DNA of 64,000 nucleotides from Ornithinimicrobium avium (GTDB taxonomy: Bacteria; Actinomycetota; Actinomycetes; Actinomycetales; Dermatophilaceae), in the NCBI RefSeq assembly GCF_003351765.1, contig NZ_CP031229.1, positions 3,658,001 to 3,722,000 of the forward strand. The letters are read 5' to 3'. A program made the position numbers and the translations under genes. Position 1 is the first letter of the stretch. The number at the start of each line of letters is the position of its first letter. Below, piece by piece: positions 1 through 15,035 of the stretch. The notes below the pieces were generated by a model. That model saw nothing but the letters and a program-made list of their open reading frames with translations. It made no database searches and was not told the origin of the DNA.

Positions 1-1296
<1,296 letters not shown>

Positions 1297-1421
1297 TCGG
1301 GAGGGGCGCGCAGCGCCTGCCTCCGGCAGACGTCAGGTCGCCGGGCGGAGCCCGACCGCCCCGCCCGGCGACCGAGCAAAGAACTTGAGTTTTCCTGCAT
1401 TACGAGAGAAGGAAGCACGAA

Positions 1422-5348
<3,927 letters not shown>

Positions 5349-5361
5349 GCAGCTGACCGAC

Positions 5362-5409
5362 CGCCGGGGGCGGGTATGCCGTGAGCTCACGGCATACCCG
5401 CCCCCGGCG
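5362..5409 (+). terminator. 48-bp perfect palindrome downstream of rpoC
   Basis: Positions 5362-5385 are exactly reverse-complementary to 5386-5409 with no spacer. The RNA would form a very stable stem starting 13 bases after the rpoC stop. Only a short ATTT follows, so it lacks a classical U tract, which is common for GC-rich actinobacterial terminators. It separates rpoBC from the str operon. The same arms contain GGTATGCC and its complement. Confidence 0.75.
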
Positions 5410-5411
5410 AT

Positions 5412-5441
5412 TTGGTCGCGTGCGCGGGTGACCGGTAGTCT
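5412..5441 (+). promoter_or_regulatory. Putative promoter of the rpsL-rpsG-fusA-tuf operon
   Basis: TTGGTC at 5412-5417 and TAGTCT at 5436-5441 are separated by 18 bases, fitting a sigma-70-type housekeeping promoter. It sits directly after the rpoC terminator and about 265 bases before rpsL. The leader from about 5450 to 5706 has no gene I can support; its only visible function is as a long 5' untranslated region. Confidence 0.45.
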
Positions 5442-5706
5442 GGAGAGCCGTGTGTGGGCGAGGTCCTGCGCGCGTGCCCGTGGCCGGTCCTGCCGGTCGC
5501 AGGCGAACACCTCTCGCCGGGCAGTCCGCCTGGCCCATCCCCGTGACGCACATCATGCACCACGGGTGGGCCGGTCGGGAAGTGCAGGGGAGAGCAGCGT
5601 GTCCGTGGAGCCCAGGTGGGCGTCGCAGGGCAGGCAGAACCCAAGGAGCGTGAACCCGGCGTCCAGCCGGGGGACCGCACGACAACATCGACCGAGAAGA
5701 GCGTCA

Positions 5707-6081
5707 GTGCCCACGATCAACCAGCTCGTCCGCAAGGGCCGGCAGGACAAGGTCAAGAAGACCAACTCCCCGGCCCTGAAGGGCAACCCGCAGCGCCGCG
5801 GCGTCTGCACCCGTGTCTACACGACCACCCCGAAGAAGCCGAACTCCGCCCTGCGCAAGGTCGCCCGCGTGCGCCTCACCAGCGGCGTCGAGGTCACGGC
5901 CTACATCCCGGGCGTCGGCCACAACCTGCAGGAGCACTCGATCGTGCTCGTGCGCGGCGGTCGCGTGAAGGACCTTCCCGGCGTCCGGTACAAGATCATC
6001 CGCGGGTCCCTGGACACCCAGGGCGTCAAGGGACGCAACCAGTCCCGCTCCCGCTACGGCGCCAAGAAGGAGAAGAAGTAA
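5707..6081 (+). CDS. rpsL: 30S ribosomal protein S12
   Basis: This 124-residue protein is the decoding-centre S12, starting [11 protein letters not shown] and containing the conserved [18 protein letters not shown] loop and the [11 protein letters not shown] loop. The lysines in these two loops are where streptomycin-resistance substitutions usually fall; both loops look wild type. The GTG at 5707 was chosen because the product then matches the family N-terminus exactly, whereas the frame stays open far upstream through noncoding leader. It is the first gene of the str operon, and its TAA overlaps the rpsG ATG (TAATG), implying translational coupling. Confidence 0.98.
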   Translation: MPTINQLVRKGRQDKVKKTNSPALKGNPQRRGVCTRVYTTTPKKPNSALRKVARVRLTSGVEVTAYIPGVGHNLQEHSIVLVRGGRVKDLPGVRYKIIRGSLDTQGVKGRNQSRSRYGAKKEKK

Positions 6082-6551
6082 TGCCTCGTAAGGGCCCCGC
6101 TCCCAAGCGCCCGCTGATCCAGGACCCGGTCTACGGCTCGCAGCTGGTCACCCAGCTCGTCAACAAGACCCTCGTGGACGGCAAGAAGTCGACCGCCGAG
6201 CGCATCGTCTACGGCGCGCTCGAGGGGTGCCGCGCCAAGACCGGCACCGACCCGGTGCAGACGCTCAAGCGCGCCCTCGACAACGTCAAGCCGGCCCTCG
6301 AGGTCAAGTCCCGCCGTGTCGGCGGTGCGACCTACCAGGTGCCGATCGAGGTCAAGCCGACCCGCTCGACCACGCTGGCTCTGCGCTGGCTGGTCGGCTA
6401 CTCGCGCCAGCGTCGCGAGAAGACGATGACCGAGCGGCTGATGAACGAGATCCTCGACGCCAGCAACGGCCTGGGTGCTGCGGTCAAGCGCCGCGAGGAC
6501 ACCCACAAGATGGCCGACGCCAACAAGGCCTTCGCGCACTACCGCTGGTGA
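6081..6551 (+). CDS. rpsG: 30S ribosomal protein S7
   Basis: S7 is a primary 16S rRNA-binding protein that nucleates assembly of the 30S head. The 156-residue product starts [12 protein letters not shown] and shows the conserved internal [15 protein letters not shown] segment and the C-terminal NKAFAHYRW ending. Length is normal for the family. It overlaps rpsL by three bases, so S12 and S7 are probably made at equal rates. In E. coli S7 is the str-operon translational repressor; the sequence here does not show whether that holds in this organism. Confidence 0.98.
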   Translation: MPRKGPAPKRPLIQDPVYGSQLVTQLVNKTLVDGKKSTAERIVYGALEGCRAKTGTDPVQTLKRALDNVKPALEVKSRRVGGATYQVPIEVKPTRSTTLALRWLVGYSRQRREKTMTERLMNEILDASNGLGAAVKRREDTHKMADANKAFAHYRW

Positions 6552-6635
6552 CCCGGCCGGCCGGGGCGCGCTCCTAGCGCCCCCGCCCACCGCACCGCAC
6601 ACCGACCTCACGAGAGACAAGCAGAGAGAGAGACC

Positions 6636-8738
6636 GTGGCACAGGACGTCCTGACGGACCTGAGGAAGGTCCGCAACATCGGCATCATGGCGCACATCGA
6701 TGCCGGAAAGACGACGACCACCGAGCGCATCCTGTTCTACACGGGGGTCAACCACAAGATGGGCGAGACGCACGACGGTGCGTCCACGACCGACTGGATG
6801 GAGCAGGAGAAGGAGCGGGGGATCACCATCACCTCCGCGGCCGTCACCAGCTTCTGGCACGGCACCCAGATCAACCTGATCGACACCCCCGGCCACGTCG
6901 ACTTCACCGTCGAGGTGGAGCGCAACCTGCGCGTCCTCGACGGCGCGGTCGCCGTGTTCGACGGCAAGGAGGGCGTGGAGCCCCAGTCCGAGACGGTCTG
7001 GCGCCAGGCCGACAAGTACGGCGTGCCGCGCATGTGCTTCATCAACAAGATGGACAAGATGGGCGCCGACTTCTACTTCTCGGTGCAGACCATGGTGGAC
7101 CGCCTCGGCGCGACCCCGCTGGTCATGCAGCTGCCCATCGGTGCCGAGGCCGACTTCCTCGGGATGGTCGACCTGGTCTCCATGAAGGCGTTCACCTGGT
7201 CCAAGGAGACGCCGCTGGGCGAGGCCTACGAGATCGAGGAGATCCCTGCCGACCTGCAGGAGAAGGCCGAGGAGTACCGCAACGTGCTCATCGAGAAGGT
7301 CGCCGAGGCCGACGAGGAGCTGCTCGAGAAGTACCTGGGCGGCGAGGAGCTGACCGAGGACGAGATCAAGGGCGGAGTGCGTGCGCTCACCCTGGCCGGC
7401 GAGGTCAACCCGGTCTTCTGCGGCACCGCGTTCAAGAACAAGGGGGTCCAGCCGCTGCTGGACGCCATCGTGGACTACCTGCCCTCGCCGCTGGACGTGC
7501 CCCCGACCGAGGGGCACAAGCCCGGCGACGAGGAGACCGTGATCTACCGCAAGGCGGAGGCGTCCGAGCCGTTCTCCGCGCTGGCCTTCAAGATCGCCAC
7601 GCACCCGTTCTTCGGCACGCTGACCTACATCCGGGTCTACTCCGGCGAGATCACCGCAGGCTCCCCGGTCATGAACGCGACCAAGGGCCGCAAGGAGCGT
7701 CTGGGCAAGCTGTTCCAGATGCACGCCAACAAGGAGAACCCGGTCGAGAAGGTCTCCGCGGGCCACATCTACGCGGTGATCGGGCTCAAGGACACGACTA
7801 CCGGTGACACGCTCTGCGACGTCAGCGAACAGATCATCCTGGAGTCGATGACCTTCCCCGAGCCGGTCATCCACGTGGCCATCGAGCCCAAGACCAAGGG
7901 CGACCAGGAGAAGCTGGGCACCGCGATCCAGAAGCTGGCCCAGGAGGACCCGACCTTCACCGTCCGCCTGGACGAGGAGACCGGTCAGACCGTCATCGGT
8001 GGCATGGGCGAGCTCCACCTCGACATCCTGGTCGACCGCATGAAGCGGGAGTTCAAGGTCGAGGCCAACGTCGGCGCCCCGCAGGTCGCCTACCGCGAGA
8101 CCATCCGGCGCACGGTGGAGAAGTTCGACTACACCCACAAGAAGCAGACGGGTGGCTCGGGCCAGTTCGCCAAGATCCAGATCCGTCTGGAGCCGATGGA
8201 CACCCACGAGGGCGAGCTCTACACCTTCGAGAACTCGGTCACCGGTGGCCGTGTGCCCAAGGAGTACATCCCCTCGGTCGACCAAGGCATCCAGGACGCC
8301 ATGCAGCTGGGCATCCTGGCCGGCTACCCGTTGGTGGGCGTCAGGGCGACCCTGCTCGACGGTGCCTACCACGACGTCGACTCCTCGGAGATGGCGTTCA
8401 AGATCGCCGGCTCGATGGCCTTCAAGGAGGCCGCCCGCAAGGCCGACCCGGCCCTGCTCGAGCCGATGATGGCCGTCGAGGTGCGCACGCCCGAGGAGTA
8501 CATGGGTGACGTCATCGGCGACCTCAACAGCCGTCGTGGGCAGATCCAGTCCATGGAGGACATCTCGGGCGCCAAGGTCGTCAAGGCGACCGTGCCGCTG
8601 TCGGAGATGTTCGGGTACGTTGGTGACCTCCGGTCCAAGACCCAGGGTCGTGCCAACTACACGATGCAGTTCGACTCCTACGCCGAGGTTCCCCGGAACG
8701 TGGCCGAGGAGATCATCAAGAAGGTCCGCGGCGAGTGA
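6636..8738 (+). CDS. fusA: Elongation factor G
   Basis: This 700-residue GTPase drives translocation of tRNA and mRNA on the ribosome. The N-terminal G domain has the P-loop [13 protein letters not shown] (about residues 16-28), the DTPGHVDF G3 motif and NKMDK G4 motif. Domains II-V follow, including the domain IV block around [18 protein letters not shown] at 6636 is preceded by a purine-rich run (GAGAGACAAGCAGAGAGAGA). It lies 84 bases after rpsG in the str operon. No insertion or missing motif is visible, and there is no sign that it is the paralogous EF-G2. Confidence 0.98.
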   Translation: MAQDVLTDLRKVRNIGIMAHIDAGKTTTTERILFYTGVNHKMGETHDGASTTDWMEQEKERGITITSAAVTSFWHGTQINLIDTPGHVDFTVEVERNLRVLDGAVAVFDGKEGVEPQSETVWRQADKYGVPRMCFINKMDKMGADFYFSVQTMVDRLGATPLVMQLPIGAEADFLGMVDLVSMKAFTWSKETPLGEAYEIEEIPADLQEKAEEYRNVLIEKVAEADEELLEKYLGGEELTEDEIKGGVRALTLAGEVNPVFCGTAFKNKGVQPLLDAIVDYLPSPLDVPPTEGHKPGDEETVIYRKAEASEPFSALAFKIATHPFFGTLTYIRVYSGEITAGSPVMNATKGRKERLGKLFQMHANKENPVEKVSAGHIYAVIGLKDTTTGDTLCDVSEQIILESMTFPEPVIHVAIEPKTKGDQEKLGTAIQKLAQEDPTFTVRLDEETGQTVIGGMGELHLDILVDRMKREFKVEANVGAPQVAYRETIRRTVEKFDYTHKKQTGGSGQFAKIQIRLEPMDTHEGELYTFENSVTGGRVPKEYIPSVDQGIQDAMQLGILAGYPLVGVRATLLDGAYHDVDSSEMAFKIAGSMAFKEAARKADPALLEPMMAVEVRTPEEYMGDVIGDLNSRRGQIQSMEDISGAKVVKATVPLSEMFGYVGDLRSKTQGRANYTMQFDSYAEVPRNVAEEIIKKVRGE

Positions 8739-8746
8739 GCTGAACT

Positions 8747-8765
8747 CACTCCGCGCCGCGGAGTG
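8747..8765 (+). other. Small hairpin between fusA and tuf
   Basis: CACTCCGC at 8747-8754 pairs perfectly with GCGGAGTG at 8758-8765 across a three-base loop, nine bases after the fusA stop. No U tract follows, so it may be an mRNA-processing or partial-termination site that lets tuf be expressed differently from fusA rather than a full terminator. Confidence 0.4.
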
Positions 8766-8861
8766 ATGGACCGAGCACCACCATCCATCCAGAACCGAAT
8801 CGTCGTCGCGGCACCCCAGCCGGTGACGATCGCACAAGAAGAGTCCAACAGGAGGACACCA

Positions 8862-10055
8862 GTGGCTAAGGCCAAGTTCGAGCGGAGCAAGCCGCACGTC
8901 AACATCGGCACGATCGGGCACATCGACCACGGCAAGACGACGCTGACCGCAGCCATCTCCAAGGTGCTGCACGACCAGTTCCCGGACCTCAACGAGGCGT
9001 CGCCGTTCGACATGATCGACAAGGCGCCCGAGGAGCGGCAGCGCGGCATCACGATCTCGATCTCGCACATCGAGTACCAGACCGACAAGCGCCACTACGC
9101 GCACGTCGACTGCCCGGGCCACGCCGACTACGTGAAGAACATGATCACGGGTGCGGCACAGATGGACGGTGCGATCCTCGTGGTCGCCGCCACCGACGGC
9201 CCGATGCCGCAGACCAAGGAGCACGTCCTCCTGGCCCGCCAGGTCGGCGTCCCCTACATCGTCGTGGCGCTCAACAAGTCCGACATGGTCGACGACGAGG
9301 AGATCATGGAGCTCGTCGAGATGGAGGTCCGCGAGCTGCTGTCCTCCTACGAGTTCCCGGGCGACGACCTGCCGGTCGTGCGCGTCTCGGCGCTCAAGGC
9401 TCTCGAGGGTGAGCAGAAGTGGGTCGACAGCGTGCTCGAGCTCATGAGCACCGTCGACGAGTACATCCCCGAGCCGGTCCGTGACCTGGACAAGCCGTTC
9501 ATGATGCCGGTCGAGGACGTCTTCACGATCACCGGTCGCGGCACCGTCGTCACCGGTCGTATCGAGCGCGGCATCCTCAAGGTCAACGAGGAGGTCGAGA
9601 TCGTCGGCATCCGTCCGACGTCCAGCAAGACCACCGTCACCGGCATCGAGATGTTCCGCAAGCTGCTCGACGAGGGTCGTGCGGGCGAGAACGTCGGTCT
9701 GCTGCTTCGCGGGACCAAGCGCGAGGACGTCGAGCGCGGCCAGGTCATCGTCAAGCCGGGCTCGATCACCCCGCACACCGAGTTCGAGGCGCAGGCCTAC
9801 ATCCTGTCCAAGGACGAGGGCGGTCGTCACACCCCGTTCTACGACAACTACCGCCCGCAGTTCTACTTCCGTACCACGGACGTGACCGGCGTCGTGCACC
9901 TTCCCGAGGGCACCGAGATGGTCATGCCGGGCGACAACACCGACATGCGCGTCGAGCTGATCCAGCCGATCGCCATGGAGGAGGGCCTGATGTTCAACAT
10001 CCGCGAGGGTGGCCGCACCGTCGGTGCCGGCCGCGTGACCAAGATCCTCACGTGA
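8862..10055 (+). CDS. tuf: Elongation factor Tu
   Basis: This 397-residue GTPase delivers aminoacyl-tRNA to the ribosome. It has the P-loop GHIDHGKTT (about residues 18-26), DCPGH and NKSD motifs, and the domain II and III beta-barrel sequences. The GTG at 8862 was chosen because AGGAGG lies eight bases upstream and the product starts [19 protein letters not shown] as in other actinobacteria; the same frame is open further upstream but without homology. It is the last gene of the str operon and is followed by a strong terminator. Confidence 0.98.
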   Translation: MAKAKFERSKPHVNIGTIGHIDHGKTTLTAAISKVLHDQFPDLNEASPFDMIDKAPEERQRGITISISHIEYQTDKRHYAHVDCPGHADYVKNMITGAAQMDGAILVVAATDGPMPQTKEHVLLARQVGVPYIVVALNKSDMVDDEEIMELVEMEVRELLSSYEFPGDDLPVVRVSALKALEGEQKWVDSVLELMSTVDEYIPEPVRDLDKPFMMPVEDVFTITGRGTVVTGRIERGILKVNEEVEIVGIRPTSSKTTVTGIEMFRKLLDEGRAGENVGLLLRGTKREDVERGQVIVKPGSITPHTEFEAQAYILSKDEGGRHTPFYDNYRPQFYFRTTDVTGVVHLPEGTEMVMPGDNTDMRVELIQPIAMEEGLMFNIREGGRTVGAGRVTKILT

Positions 10056-10092
10056 TCTGACCCCCGCACCACCTGACCGCGGTCAGGACGCC

Positions 10093-10124
10093 GGGCCCCC
10101 GCCACCACCTGGTGGCGGGGGCCC
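10093..10124 (+). terminator. Terminator after tuf
   Basis: A 15-base arm at 10093-10107 is an exact complement of 10110-10124 with a two-base centre. Just upstream, 10072-10087 is a separate 16-bp perfect palindrome (CCTGACCGCGGTCAGG). Together they end the str operon. No long U tract follows. Confidence 0.8.
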
Positions 10125-10241
10125 GTCCGCATGTCCCCGGCCTCGTCGGGACGGTCCGCAGCCGCGCGCCATGTAGGCTCGGGCCGACAGATGACGTGTC
10201 CACCTGCGGTGGGCCGCCCCGCAAGAACCCCAGGAGGGGCT

Positions 10242-10796
10242 TTGACCGACCTCGACCCATCGATGAGCGGAGCGTGGAGGTTCGATCCCGGACACACGCG
10301 CGTGGGCTTCTCGGCCCGTCACGCGATGGTGACCACGGTGCGCGGCACCTTTACCGACGTGGCCGGCGTGATCCACCTGGACGTGGACGACATCGCCTCC
10401 TCCTCCGTGGAGGTCACGCTCGGTGCCGCCAGCATCACCACCAACAACGACCAGCGTGACGAGCACCTGCGCAGTCCCGATTTCTTCGACGTGGAGAAGT
10501 ACCCGCAGATCGTCTTCCGCTCCTCCACGATCGACGAGGTCGAGGAGGACAACTTCATGGTCGTGGGGGACCTGACCATCCGGGACGTGACCAAGCAGGT
10601 GGCGATCCCGATCGCCCTGCTCGGGGTGCAGCGCGACCCCATGGGCAACCTGCGTGCCGGCTTCGAGGCCACCCGGCGGCTCAACCGGCGCGACTTCGGG
10701 CTGCACTGGAACATGCCGCTGGACGCCGGCGGGCTGCTGGTCTCGGAGAAGGTGTCCCTCGAGTTCGAGATCTCGGCGATCAAGCAGGAGGGCTGA
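10242..10796 (+). CDS. YceI family protein
   Basis: The 184-residue product matches the YceI beta-barrel fold: SGAWRFDPGHTRVGFSARHAM at the N-terminus, the DQRDEHLRSPDFFDVEKYP block and a C-terminal FGLHWNMPL / VSLEFEISA segment. Family members bind isoprenoid-like lipids in the barrel; the ligand here is unknown. No signal peptide is visible, so it is probably cytosolic, as in many actinobacterial members. The TTG at 10242 was chosen because CAGGAGGGG lies seven bases upstream and the family homology starts there. It is a stand-alone gene between the str and S10 operons. Confidence 0.88.
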   Translation: MTDLDPSMSGAWRFDPGHTRVGFSARHAMVTTVRGTFTDVAGVIHLDVDDIASSSVEVTLGAASITTNNDQRDEHLRSPDFFDVEKYPQIVFRSSTIDEVEEDNFMVVGDLTIRDVTKQVAIPIALLGVQRDPMGNLRAGFEATRRLNRRDFGLHWNMPLDAGGLLVSEKVSLEFEISAIKQEG

Positions 10797-10811
10797 GGCT
10801 CGCGCCCGCGC

Positions 10812-10867
10812 GCCGCACACCGGGCCCGGCCACCCTCGAGGGGGTGGTCGGGCCCGCGGTGTGCGGC
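10812..10867 (+). terminator. Terminator after the YceI gene
   Basis: The left arm 10812-10835 pairs with 10842-10867 through about 24 base pairs, with one two-base bulge and one G-T wobble, closing a six-base loop. It starts 15 bases after the stop codon. No U tract follows. Confidence 0.75.
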
Positions 10868-11219
10868 GGCAGGGGGCCTGCCAGGTCGAGCTGAACCCCG
10901 ATTTGGGCGCCCGGGCACATCCGTGGCACACTAGACAGGTTGCTTGACGCACGGTGTGCACCTGTGTGCCTACCGTCGGCCGTCCGGCACGCGTCACATC
11001 CTGCGGACAGACTCGGTCTGGGGCAGGTCACGGCGCGGGCGACGGCAGCGCAAGCCCCGGCCACGGCCGGGTGCGGACACCGCCCGATGTGCAGATCCTG
11101 ACATGGGGCGCCCACGAGGAAAGGGCGACACGCCCGACCTCGGGGGTCGGTGCCCGGGCCAAGCCGCGGACGTTACCCACGAATGTTTCAGCAGGACGAC
11201 GAGAGAGAGTCAGAAAGCG
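10868..11219 (+). promoter_or_regulatory. Leader of the S10 operon with weak promoter candidate
   Basis: About 350 bases separate the YceI terminator from rpsJ. TTGGGC at 10903-10908 and CACACT at 10927-10932, 18 bases apart, are a weak promoter candidate. The rest would be a long 5' leader. S10 operon leaders in E. coli mediate L4 feedback, but I do not recognise that structure here. No coding region in this stretch is supported. Confidence 0.35.
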
Positions 11220-11528
11220 ATGGCGGGACAGAAGATCCGCATCCGGCTTAAGTCGTACGACCACGAGGTCATCGACAGCTCGGCGCGCAAGATCGTTGAC
11301 ACGGTGACCCGTGCCGGCGCCACCGTGGTTGGCCCGGTGCCGCTCCCGACGGAGAAGAACGTCTACTGCGTCATCCGGTCGCCCCACAAGTACAAGGACA
11401 GCCGCGAGCACTTCGAGATGCGCACGCACAAGCGTCTGATCGACATCGTCGACCCCACCCCCAAGGCGGTCGACTCGTTGATGCGACTCGACCTGCCGGC
11501 GGACGTCAACATCGAGATCAAGCTGTGA
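11220..11528 (+). CDS. rpsJ: 30S ribosomal protein S10
   Basis: The 102-residue product has the S10/NusE signature: [19 protein letters not shown] at the start, [41 protein letters not shown] in the middle and a normal C-terminus. S10 sits in the 30S head and also acts with NusB in rRNA antitermination. ATG 11220 was chosen over upstream in-frame codons because homology begins there and GAGAGAGA precedes it. The stop overlaps the rplC start by four bases (GTGA). Confidence 0.98.
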   Translation: MAGQKIRIRLKSYDHEVIDSSARKIVDTVTRAGATVVGPVPLPTEKNVYCVIRSPHKYKDSREHFEMRTHKRLIDIVDPTPKAVDSLMRLDLPADVNIEIKL

Positions 11529-12202
11529 GCACCACAATGACTGCGACGACCACCACCAGCACCCGCACCGTCAAGGGCGTCCTCGGCGAGAAGCTCGGCA
11601 TGACCCAGGTCTGGGACGCCGAGAACCGCCTCGTTCCCGTGACCGTCGTGCAGGCCGCGCCGAACGTCATCACCCAGGTCCGGGGAGCCGAGACCGACGG
11701 GTACGACGCGGTGCAGCTCGCCTTCGGCGCGATCGACCCGCGCAAGGTCACCAAGCCGCTCAAGGGCCACTTCGAGAAGGCCGGCGTCACGCCGCGCCGT
11801 CACCTCGTCGAGCTGCGCACCGCTGACGCGGGCGACTACTCGCTCGGCCAGGAGGTGACCGTGGAGACCTTCGAGGCCGGCCAGACGGTCGACGTCACCG
11901 GTACCACCAAGGGCAAGGGCTTCGCTGGCGTCATGAAGCGTCACGGCTTCCACGGCGTCTCGGCCTCCCACGGTGCGCACCGCAACCACCGCAAGCCGGG
12001 CTCGATCGGTGGCTGCGCCACCCCGGGCCGCGTCTTCAAGGGTCAGCGCATGGCCGGCCGCATGGGCGGCGAGCGCCAGACCACCTCGAACCTGACCATC
12101 CACGCCGTGGACGCCGACAAGGGTCTGCTGCTGATCAAGGGTGCCGTCCCCGGTCCCCGCGGCGGCGTCGTCCTGGTCCGCACGGCAGCGAAGGGGGCGT
12201 GA
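11525..12202 (+). CDS. rplC: 50S ribosomal protein L3
   Basis: The 225-residue protein binds the 3' end of 23S rRNA near the peptidyl-transferase centre. It shows [14 protein letters not shown] near residue 19 and the long loop around [22 protein letters not shown] that reaches toward the A-site. The GTG at 11525 forms a GTGA overlap with rpsJ; an ATG four codons downstream is an alternative. The extra threonine-rich N-terminus (about 15 residues) is typical of actinobacteria. Confidence 0.97.
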   Translation: MSTTMTATTTTSTRTVKGVLGEKLGMTQVWDAENRLVPVTVVQAAPNVITQVRGAETDGYDAVQLAFGAIDPRKVTKPLKGHFEKAGVTPRRHLVELRTADAGDYSLGQEVTVETFEAGQTVDVTGTTKGKGFAGVMKRHGFHGVSASHGAHRNHRKPGSIGGCATPGRVFKGQRMAGRMGGERQTTSNLTIHAVDADKGLLLIKGAVPGPRGGVVLVRTAAKGA

Positions 12203-12206
12203 GCTC

Positions 12207-13160
12207 ATGACGACAGTCACCATCACCAGGCCGACCGGCGGTGACGCCGGGACGGTGGAGCTGCCCGCCGAGCTGTTCGACGTGCAGACCAACGTGCCGC
12301 TCATCCACCAGGTCGTCGTGGCGCAGCTCGCTGCCGCCCGTCAGGGCACCCACTCGACCAAGAGCCGCGGCGAAGTCCGTGGCGGTGGGCGCAAGCCGTA
12401 CCGTCAGAAGGGCACCGGCCGCGCCCGGCAGGGTTCGACGCGCGCCCCGCAGTTCGCCGGCGGTGGCGTCGTGCACGGCCCGACGCCGCGCGACTACAGC
12501 CAGCGCACGCCCAAGAAGATGAAGGCCGCCGCCCTGCGCGGTGCCCTCTCCGACCGGGCGCGTCACGGCCGCATCCACGTGCTGTCCGCCGTCGTCGAGG
12601 GCGACTCGCCCTCGACCAGGACCGCGTGGGCCGCGCTGAGCACGCTGACCGAGCGTCCCAACTTGCTCGTCGTCATCGACCGCGCCGACGAGATCGCGCT
12701 GCGCAGCCTGCGCAACCTCGCGACCGTGCACGTGCTCTACGTGGACCAGCTCAACACCTACGACGTGCTGTGCTCGGACGATGTGGTCTTCACCCAGGCC
12801 GCGCTCGAGGCGTACGTCACCAAGGCGCCCCGGGGCAAGGCTGTCGCGGAGACCGCGGCCGGCGAGGACACCCTCGAGACCGTCGAGACCGACCAGGTCG
12901 CGGACGGTGGCTTCGGTGCCGACTCCGCGGGCCCGACCGAGGACGGCAGCGCGCCCGAGGGCTTCACCGTCAAGGGCAACAAGGACTCGATGAAGTACCA
13001 CGTGGAGGGTTCGCGCTGGTACGACGCCACGACCGCCGAGGTCTGGTTCAGCTCCGCAGCGGCGGCCGAGGCCGCCGGCTTCGCGCCTGCCGGCGGTGCT
13101 GCCGCCCAGGGCGTCGACGCGGGTGCCGACCTGGGCACCACCGAGGAGGACGGCAAGTGA
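12207..13160 (+). CDS. rplD: 50S ribosomal protein L4 with C-terminal extension
   Basis: The first 205 or so residues are ordinary L4, with the long rRNA-inserting loop ([20 protein letters not shown]) that lines the exit tunnel. The protein is 317 residues, about 110 longer than usual. The tail has an acidic linker, then at about residues 252-293 a motif with [25 protein letters not shown] and AAGF, which I recognise as the short actinobacterial motif sometimes called a sunset domain; function unknown. A Gly/Ala/Asp-rich end follows. ATG 12207 has GGGGGCGTGAG upstream. The stop overlaps the rplW GTG by four bases. Confidence 0.95.
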   Translation: MTTVTITRPTGGDAGTVELPAELFDVQTNVPLIHQVVVAQLAAARQGTHSTKSRGEVRGGGRKPYRQKGTGRARQGSTRAPQFAGGGVVHGPTPRDYSQRTPKKMKAAALRGALSDRARHGRIHVLSAVVEGDSPSTRTAWAALSTLTERPNLLVVIDRADEIALRSLRNLATVHVLYVDQLNTYDVLCSDDVVFTQAALEAYVTKAPRGKAVAETAAGEDTLETVETDQVADGGFGADSAGPTEDGSAPEGFTVKGNKDSMKYHVEGSRWYDATTAEVWFSSAAAAEAAGFAPAGGAAAQGVDAGADLGTTEEDGK

Positions 13161-13459
13161 GCACCACCGCCATCAACAAGGACCCGCGGGACATCCTGCT
13201 CGCACCGGTCGTCTCCGAGAAGTCGTACGCGCTTCTGGACCAGGGCAAGTACACCTTCCTGGTCGACCCGCGTTCGAACAAGGCCGAGATCAAGAAGGCC
13301 GTGGAGAACATCTTCGGCGTCAAGGTCAGCTCGGTGCACACGCTCAACCGCCCCGGCAAGACCCGCCGCACGAAGTTCGGCACGGGCCGCCGCAAGGACA
13401 CCAAGCGCGCGATCGTGACGCTCCAGGAAGGCACCATCGACATCTTCGGCACGCTCTGA
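13157..13459 (+). CDS. rplW: 50S ribosomal protein L23
   Basis: The 100-residue product is L23, located at the tunnel exit where trigger factor and SRP dock. It shows [17 protein letters not shown], the [19 protein letters not shown] helix and the basic [26 protein letters not shown] region. The GTG at 13157 gives a four-base GTGA overlap with rplD and a family-length protein. Position between rplD and rplB is invariant for the S10 operon. Confidence 0.97.
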   Translation: MSTTAINKDPRDILLAPVVSEKSYALLDQGKYTFLVDPRSNKAEIKKAVENIFGVKVSSVHTLNRPGKTRRTKFGTGRRKDTKRAIVTLQEGTIDIFGTL

Positions 13460-13503
13460 GCCGCGGACGTCGAGACGAGAACGTATAAGGACTGCATACC
13501 AAC

Positions 13504-14340
13504 ATGGCTATCCGTAAGTACAAGCCGACGACGCCGGGCCGACGCGGCTCGAGCGTGGCGGACTTCGTCGAGGTGACCCGAACCACCCCCGAGAAGTCCC
13601 TGGTCCGGCCCCTGTCCAAGACCGGCGGGCGCAACGCCACCGGTCGCATCACGACCAGGCACATCGGTGGTGGGCACAAGCGCGCCTACCGTGTGATCGA
13701 CTTCCGCCGCGCCGACAAGGACGGCGTGAACGCCAAGGTCGCCCACATCGAGTACGACCCGAACCGCACCGCTCGCATCGCGCTGCTGCACTACACCGAC
13801 GGCGAGAAGCGCTACATCGTGGCGCCGAACAAGCTCAAGCAGGGCGACGTGGTCGAGAACGGCCCCTCGGCCGACATCAAGACCGGCAACAACCTGCCGC
13901 TGCGCAACATCCCGATCGGTACCGTCGTGCACTGCATCGAGCTGCGGCCCGGTGGCGGCGCCAAGATCGCCCGCTCCGCCGGCACCCGCGTCCAGCTGGT
14001 CGCCAAGGAGGGCAAGATGGCGCAGCTGCGCATGCCCTCCGGCGAGATCCGCAACGTCGACGCCCGCTGCCGCGCCACTATCGGCGAGGTCGGCAACGCC
14101 GAGCAGAGCAACATCAGCTGGGGCAAGGCCGGCCGTATGCGGTGGAAGGGCAAGCGCCCGTCCGTCCGCGGTGTGGTGATGAACCCGGTCGACCACCCCC
14201 ACGGTGGTGGCGAGGGCCGGACCTCCGGCGGCCGGCACCCGGTCAGCCCGTGGGGTCAGAAAGAGGGCCGCACCCGTAAGCCCAACAAGCCGAGCGACCG
14301 GCTCATCGTCCGTCGTCGCCGGACCGGCAAGAAGCGCTGA
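13504..14340 (+). CDS. rplB: 50S ribosomal protein L2
   Basis: L2 is required for subunit joining and peptidyl-transferase centre integrity. The 278-residue protein has the N-terminal [16 protein letters not shown] segment, the [15 protein letters not shown] block and the C-terminal [26 protein letters not shown] region containing the highly conserved histidine near the catalytic centre. Length and motifs are standard. It is 44 bases after rplW, with GTATAAGGACTG upstream of the ATG. Confidence 0.98.
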   Translation: MAIRKYKPTTPGRRGSSVADFVEVTRTTPEKSLVRPLSKTGGRNATGRITTRHIGGGHKRAYRVIDFRRADKDGVNAKVAHIEYDPNRTARIALLHYTDGEKRYIVAPNKLKQGDVVENGPSADIKTGNNLPLRNIPIGTVVHCIELRPGGGAKIARSAGTRVQLVAKEGKMAQLRMPSGEIRNVDARCRATIGEVGNAEQSNISWGKAGRMRWKGKRPSVRGVVMNPVDHPHGGGEGRTSGGRHPVSPWGQKEGRTRKPNKPSDRLIVRRRRTGKKR

Positions 14341-14358
14341 GCAGGGAGTTAACGAGAC

Positions 14359-14640
14359 ATGCCTCGCAGCCTGAAGAAGGGCCCGTTCGTCGACGACCAC
14401 CTTGTCAAGAAGGTGGACGCGCAGAACGAGGCCGGCACCAAGAACGTCATCAAGACCTGGTCCCGCCGGTCGATGATCACCCCCGACATGCTCGGCCACA
14501 CCCTGGCCGTGCACGACGGCCGCAAGCACGTCCCGGTCTTCGTGACCGAGTCGATGGTCGGCCACAAGCTCGGTGAGTTCGCTCCGACCCGCACGTTCAA
14601 GGGTCACGAGAAGGACGACAAGAAGGGTCGCCGTCGCTGA
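14359..14640 (+). CDS. rpsS: 30S ribosomal protein S19
   Basis: The 93-residue product is S19, which binds the 30S head with S13 and contacts A-site tRNA through its C-terminal tail. It begins [19 protein letters not shown] and ends in a basic KGRRR tail, both typical. AGGGAG lies upstream of ATG 14359. The TGA overlaps a possible upstream rplV ATG. Confidence 0.98.
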   Translation: MPRSLKKGPFVDDHLVKKVDAQNEAGTKNVIKTWSRRSMITPDMLGHTLAVHDGRKHVPVFVTESMVGHKLGEFAPTRTFKGHEKDDKKGRRR

Positions 14641-14666
14641 TGACTACCCAGACCGAAGGAAACACC

Positions 14667-15035
14667 ATGGAAGCCAAGGCCGTGGCGCGCTTCGTGCGCG
14701 TGACGCCGATGAAGGCCCGCCGTGTCGTGGACCTGATCCGGGGCAAGAGCGTCCCGGAGGCCGTGGCCCTCATGCGGTTCGCCCCGCAGAGCGCCAGCGA
14801 GCCCGTGCTCAAGGTCCTGGACAGCGCGGTCGCCAACGCCCGTTTCACCGCGGACCAGACCGGTGAGGCGTTCGACGAGAACGCTCTCGTGGTCTCGGCC
14901 GCGTACGTGGACGAGGGACCGACCATGAAGCGGTTCCGACCCCGTGCGCAGGGCCGCGCCAGCCGTATCAACAAGCGTACGAGCCACATCTCCGTGCACG
15001 TCGCGCCGCGTTCGACCAAGGGAGGTGCCCGCTGA
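14667..15035 (+). CDS. rplV: 50S ribosomal protein L22
   Basis: L22 lines the exit-tunnel constriction with L4. The product (122 residues from ATG 14667) starts [27 protein letters not shown] and has the tunnel hairpin around [16 protein letters not shown] chose 14667 because GAAGGA precedes it and the family usually starts MEAK; an ATG at 14640 overlapping the rpsS stop would add nine residues and is a real alternative. Its stop overlaps the rpsC ATG (TGATG). Confidence 0.95.
   Translation: MEAKAVARFVRVTPMKARRVVDLIRGKSVPEAVALMRFAPQSASEPVLKVLDSAVANARFTADQTGEAFDENALVVSAAYVDEGPTMKRFRPRAQGRASRINKRTSHISVHVAPRSTKGGAR

Noticed and set aside
10868..11219. Riboswitch or L4-type leader before rpsJ
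   Set aside because: I could not recognise any known leader structure; listed only as a leader.
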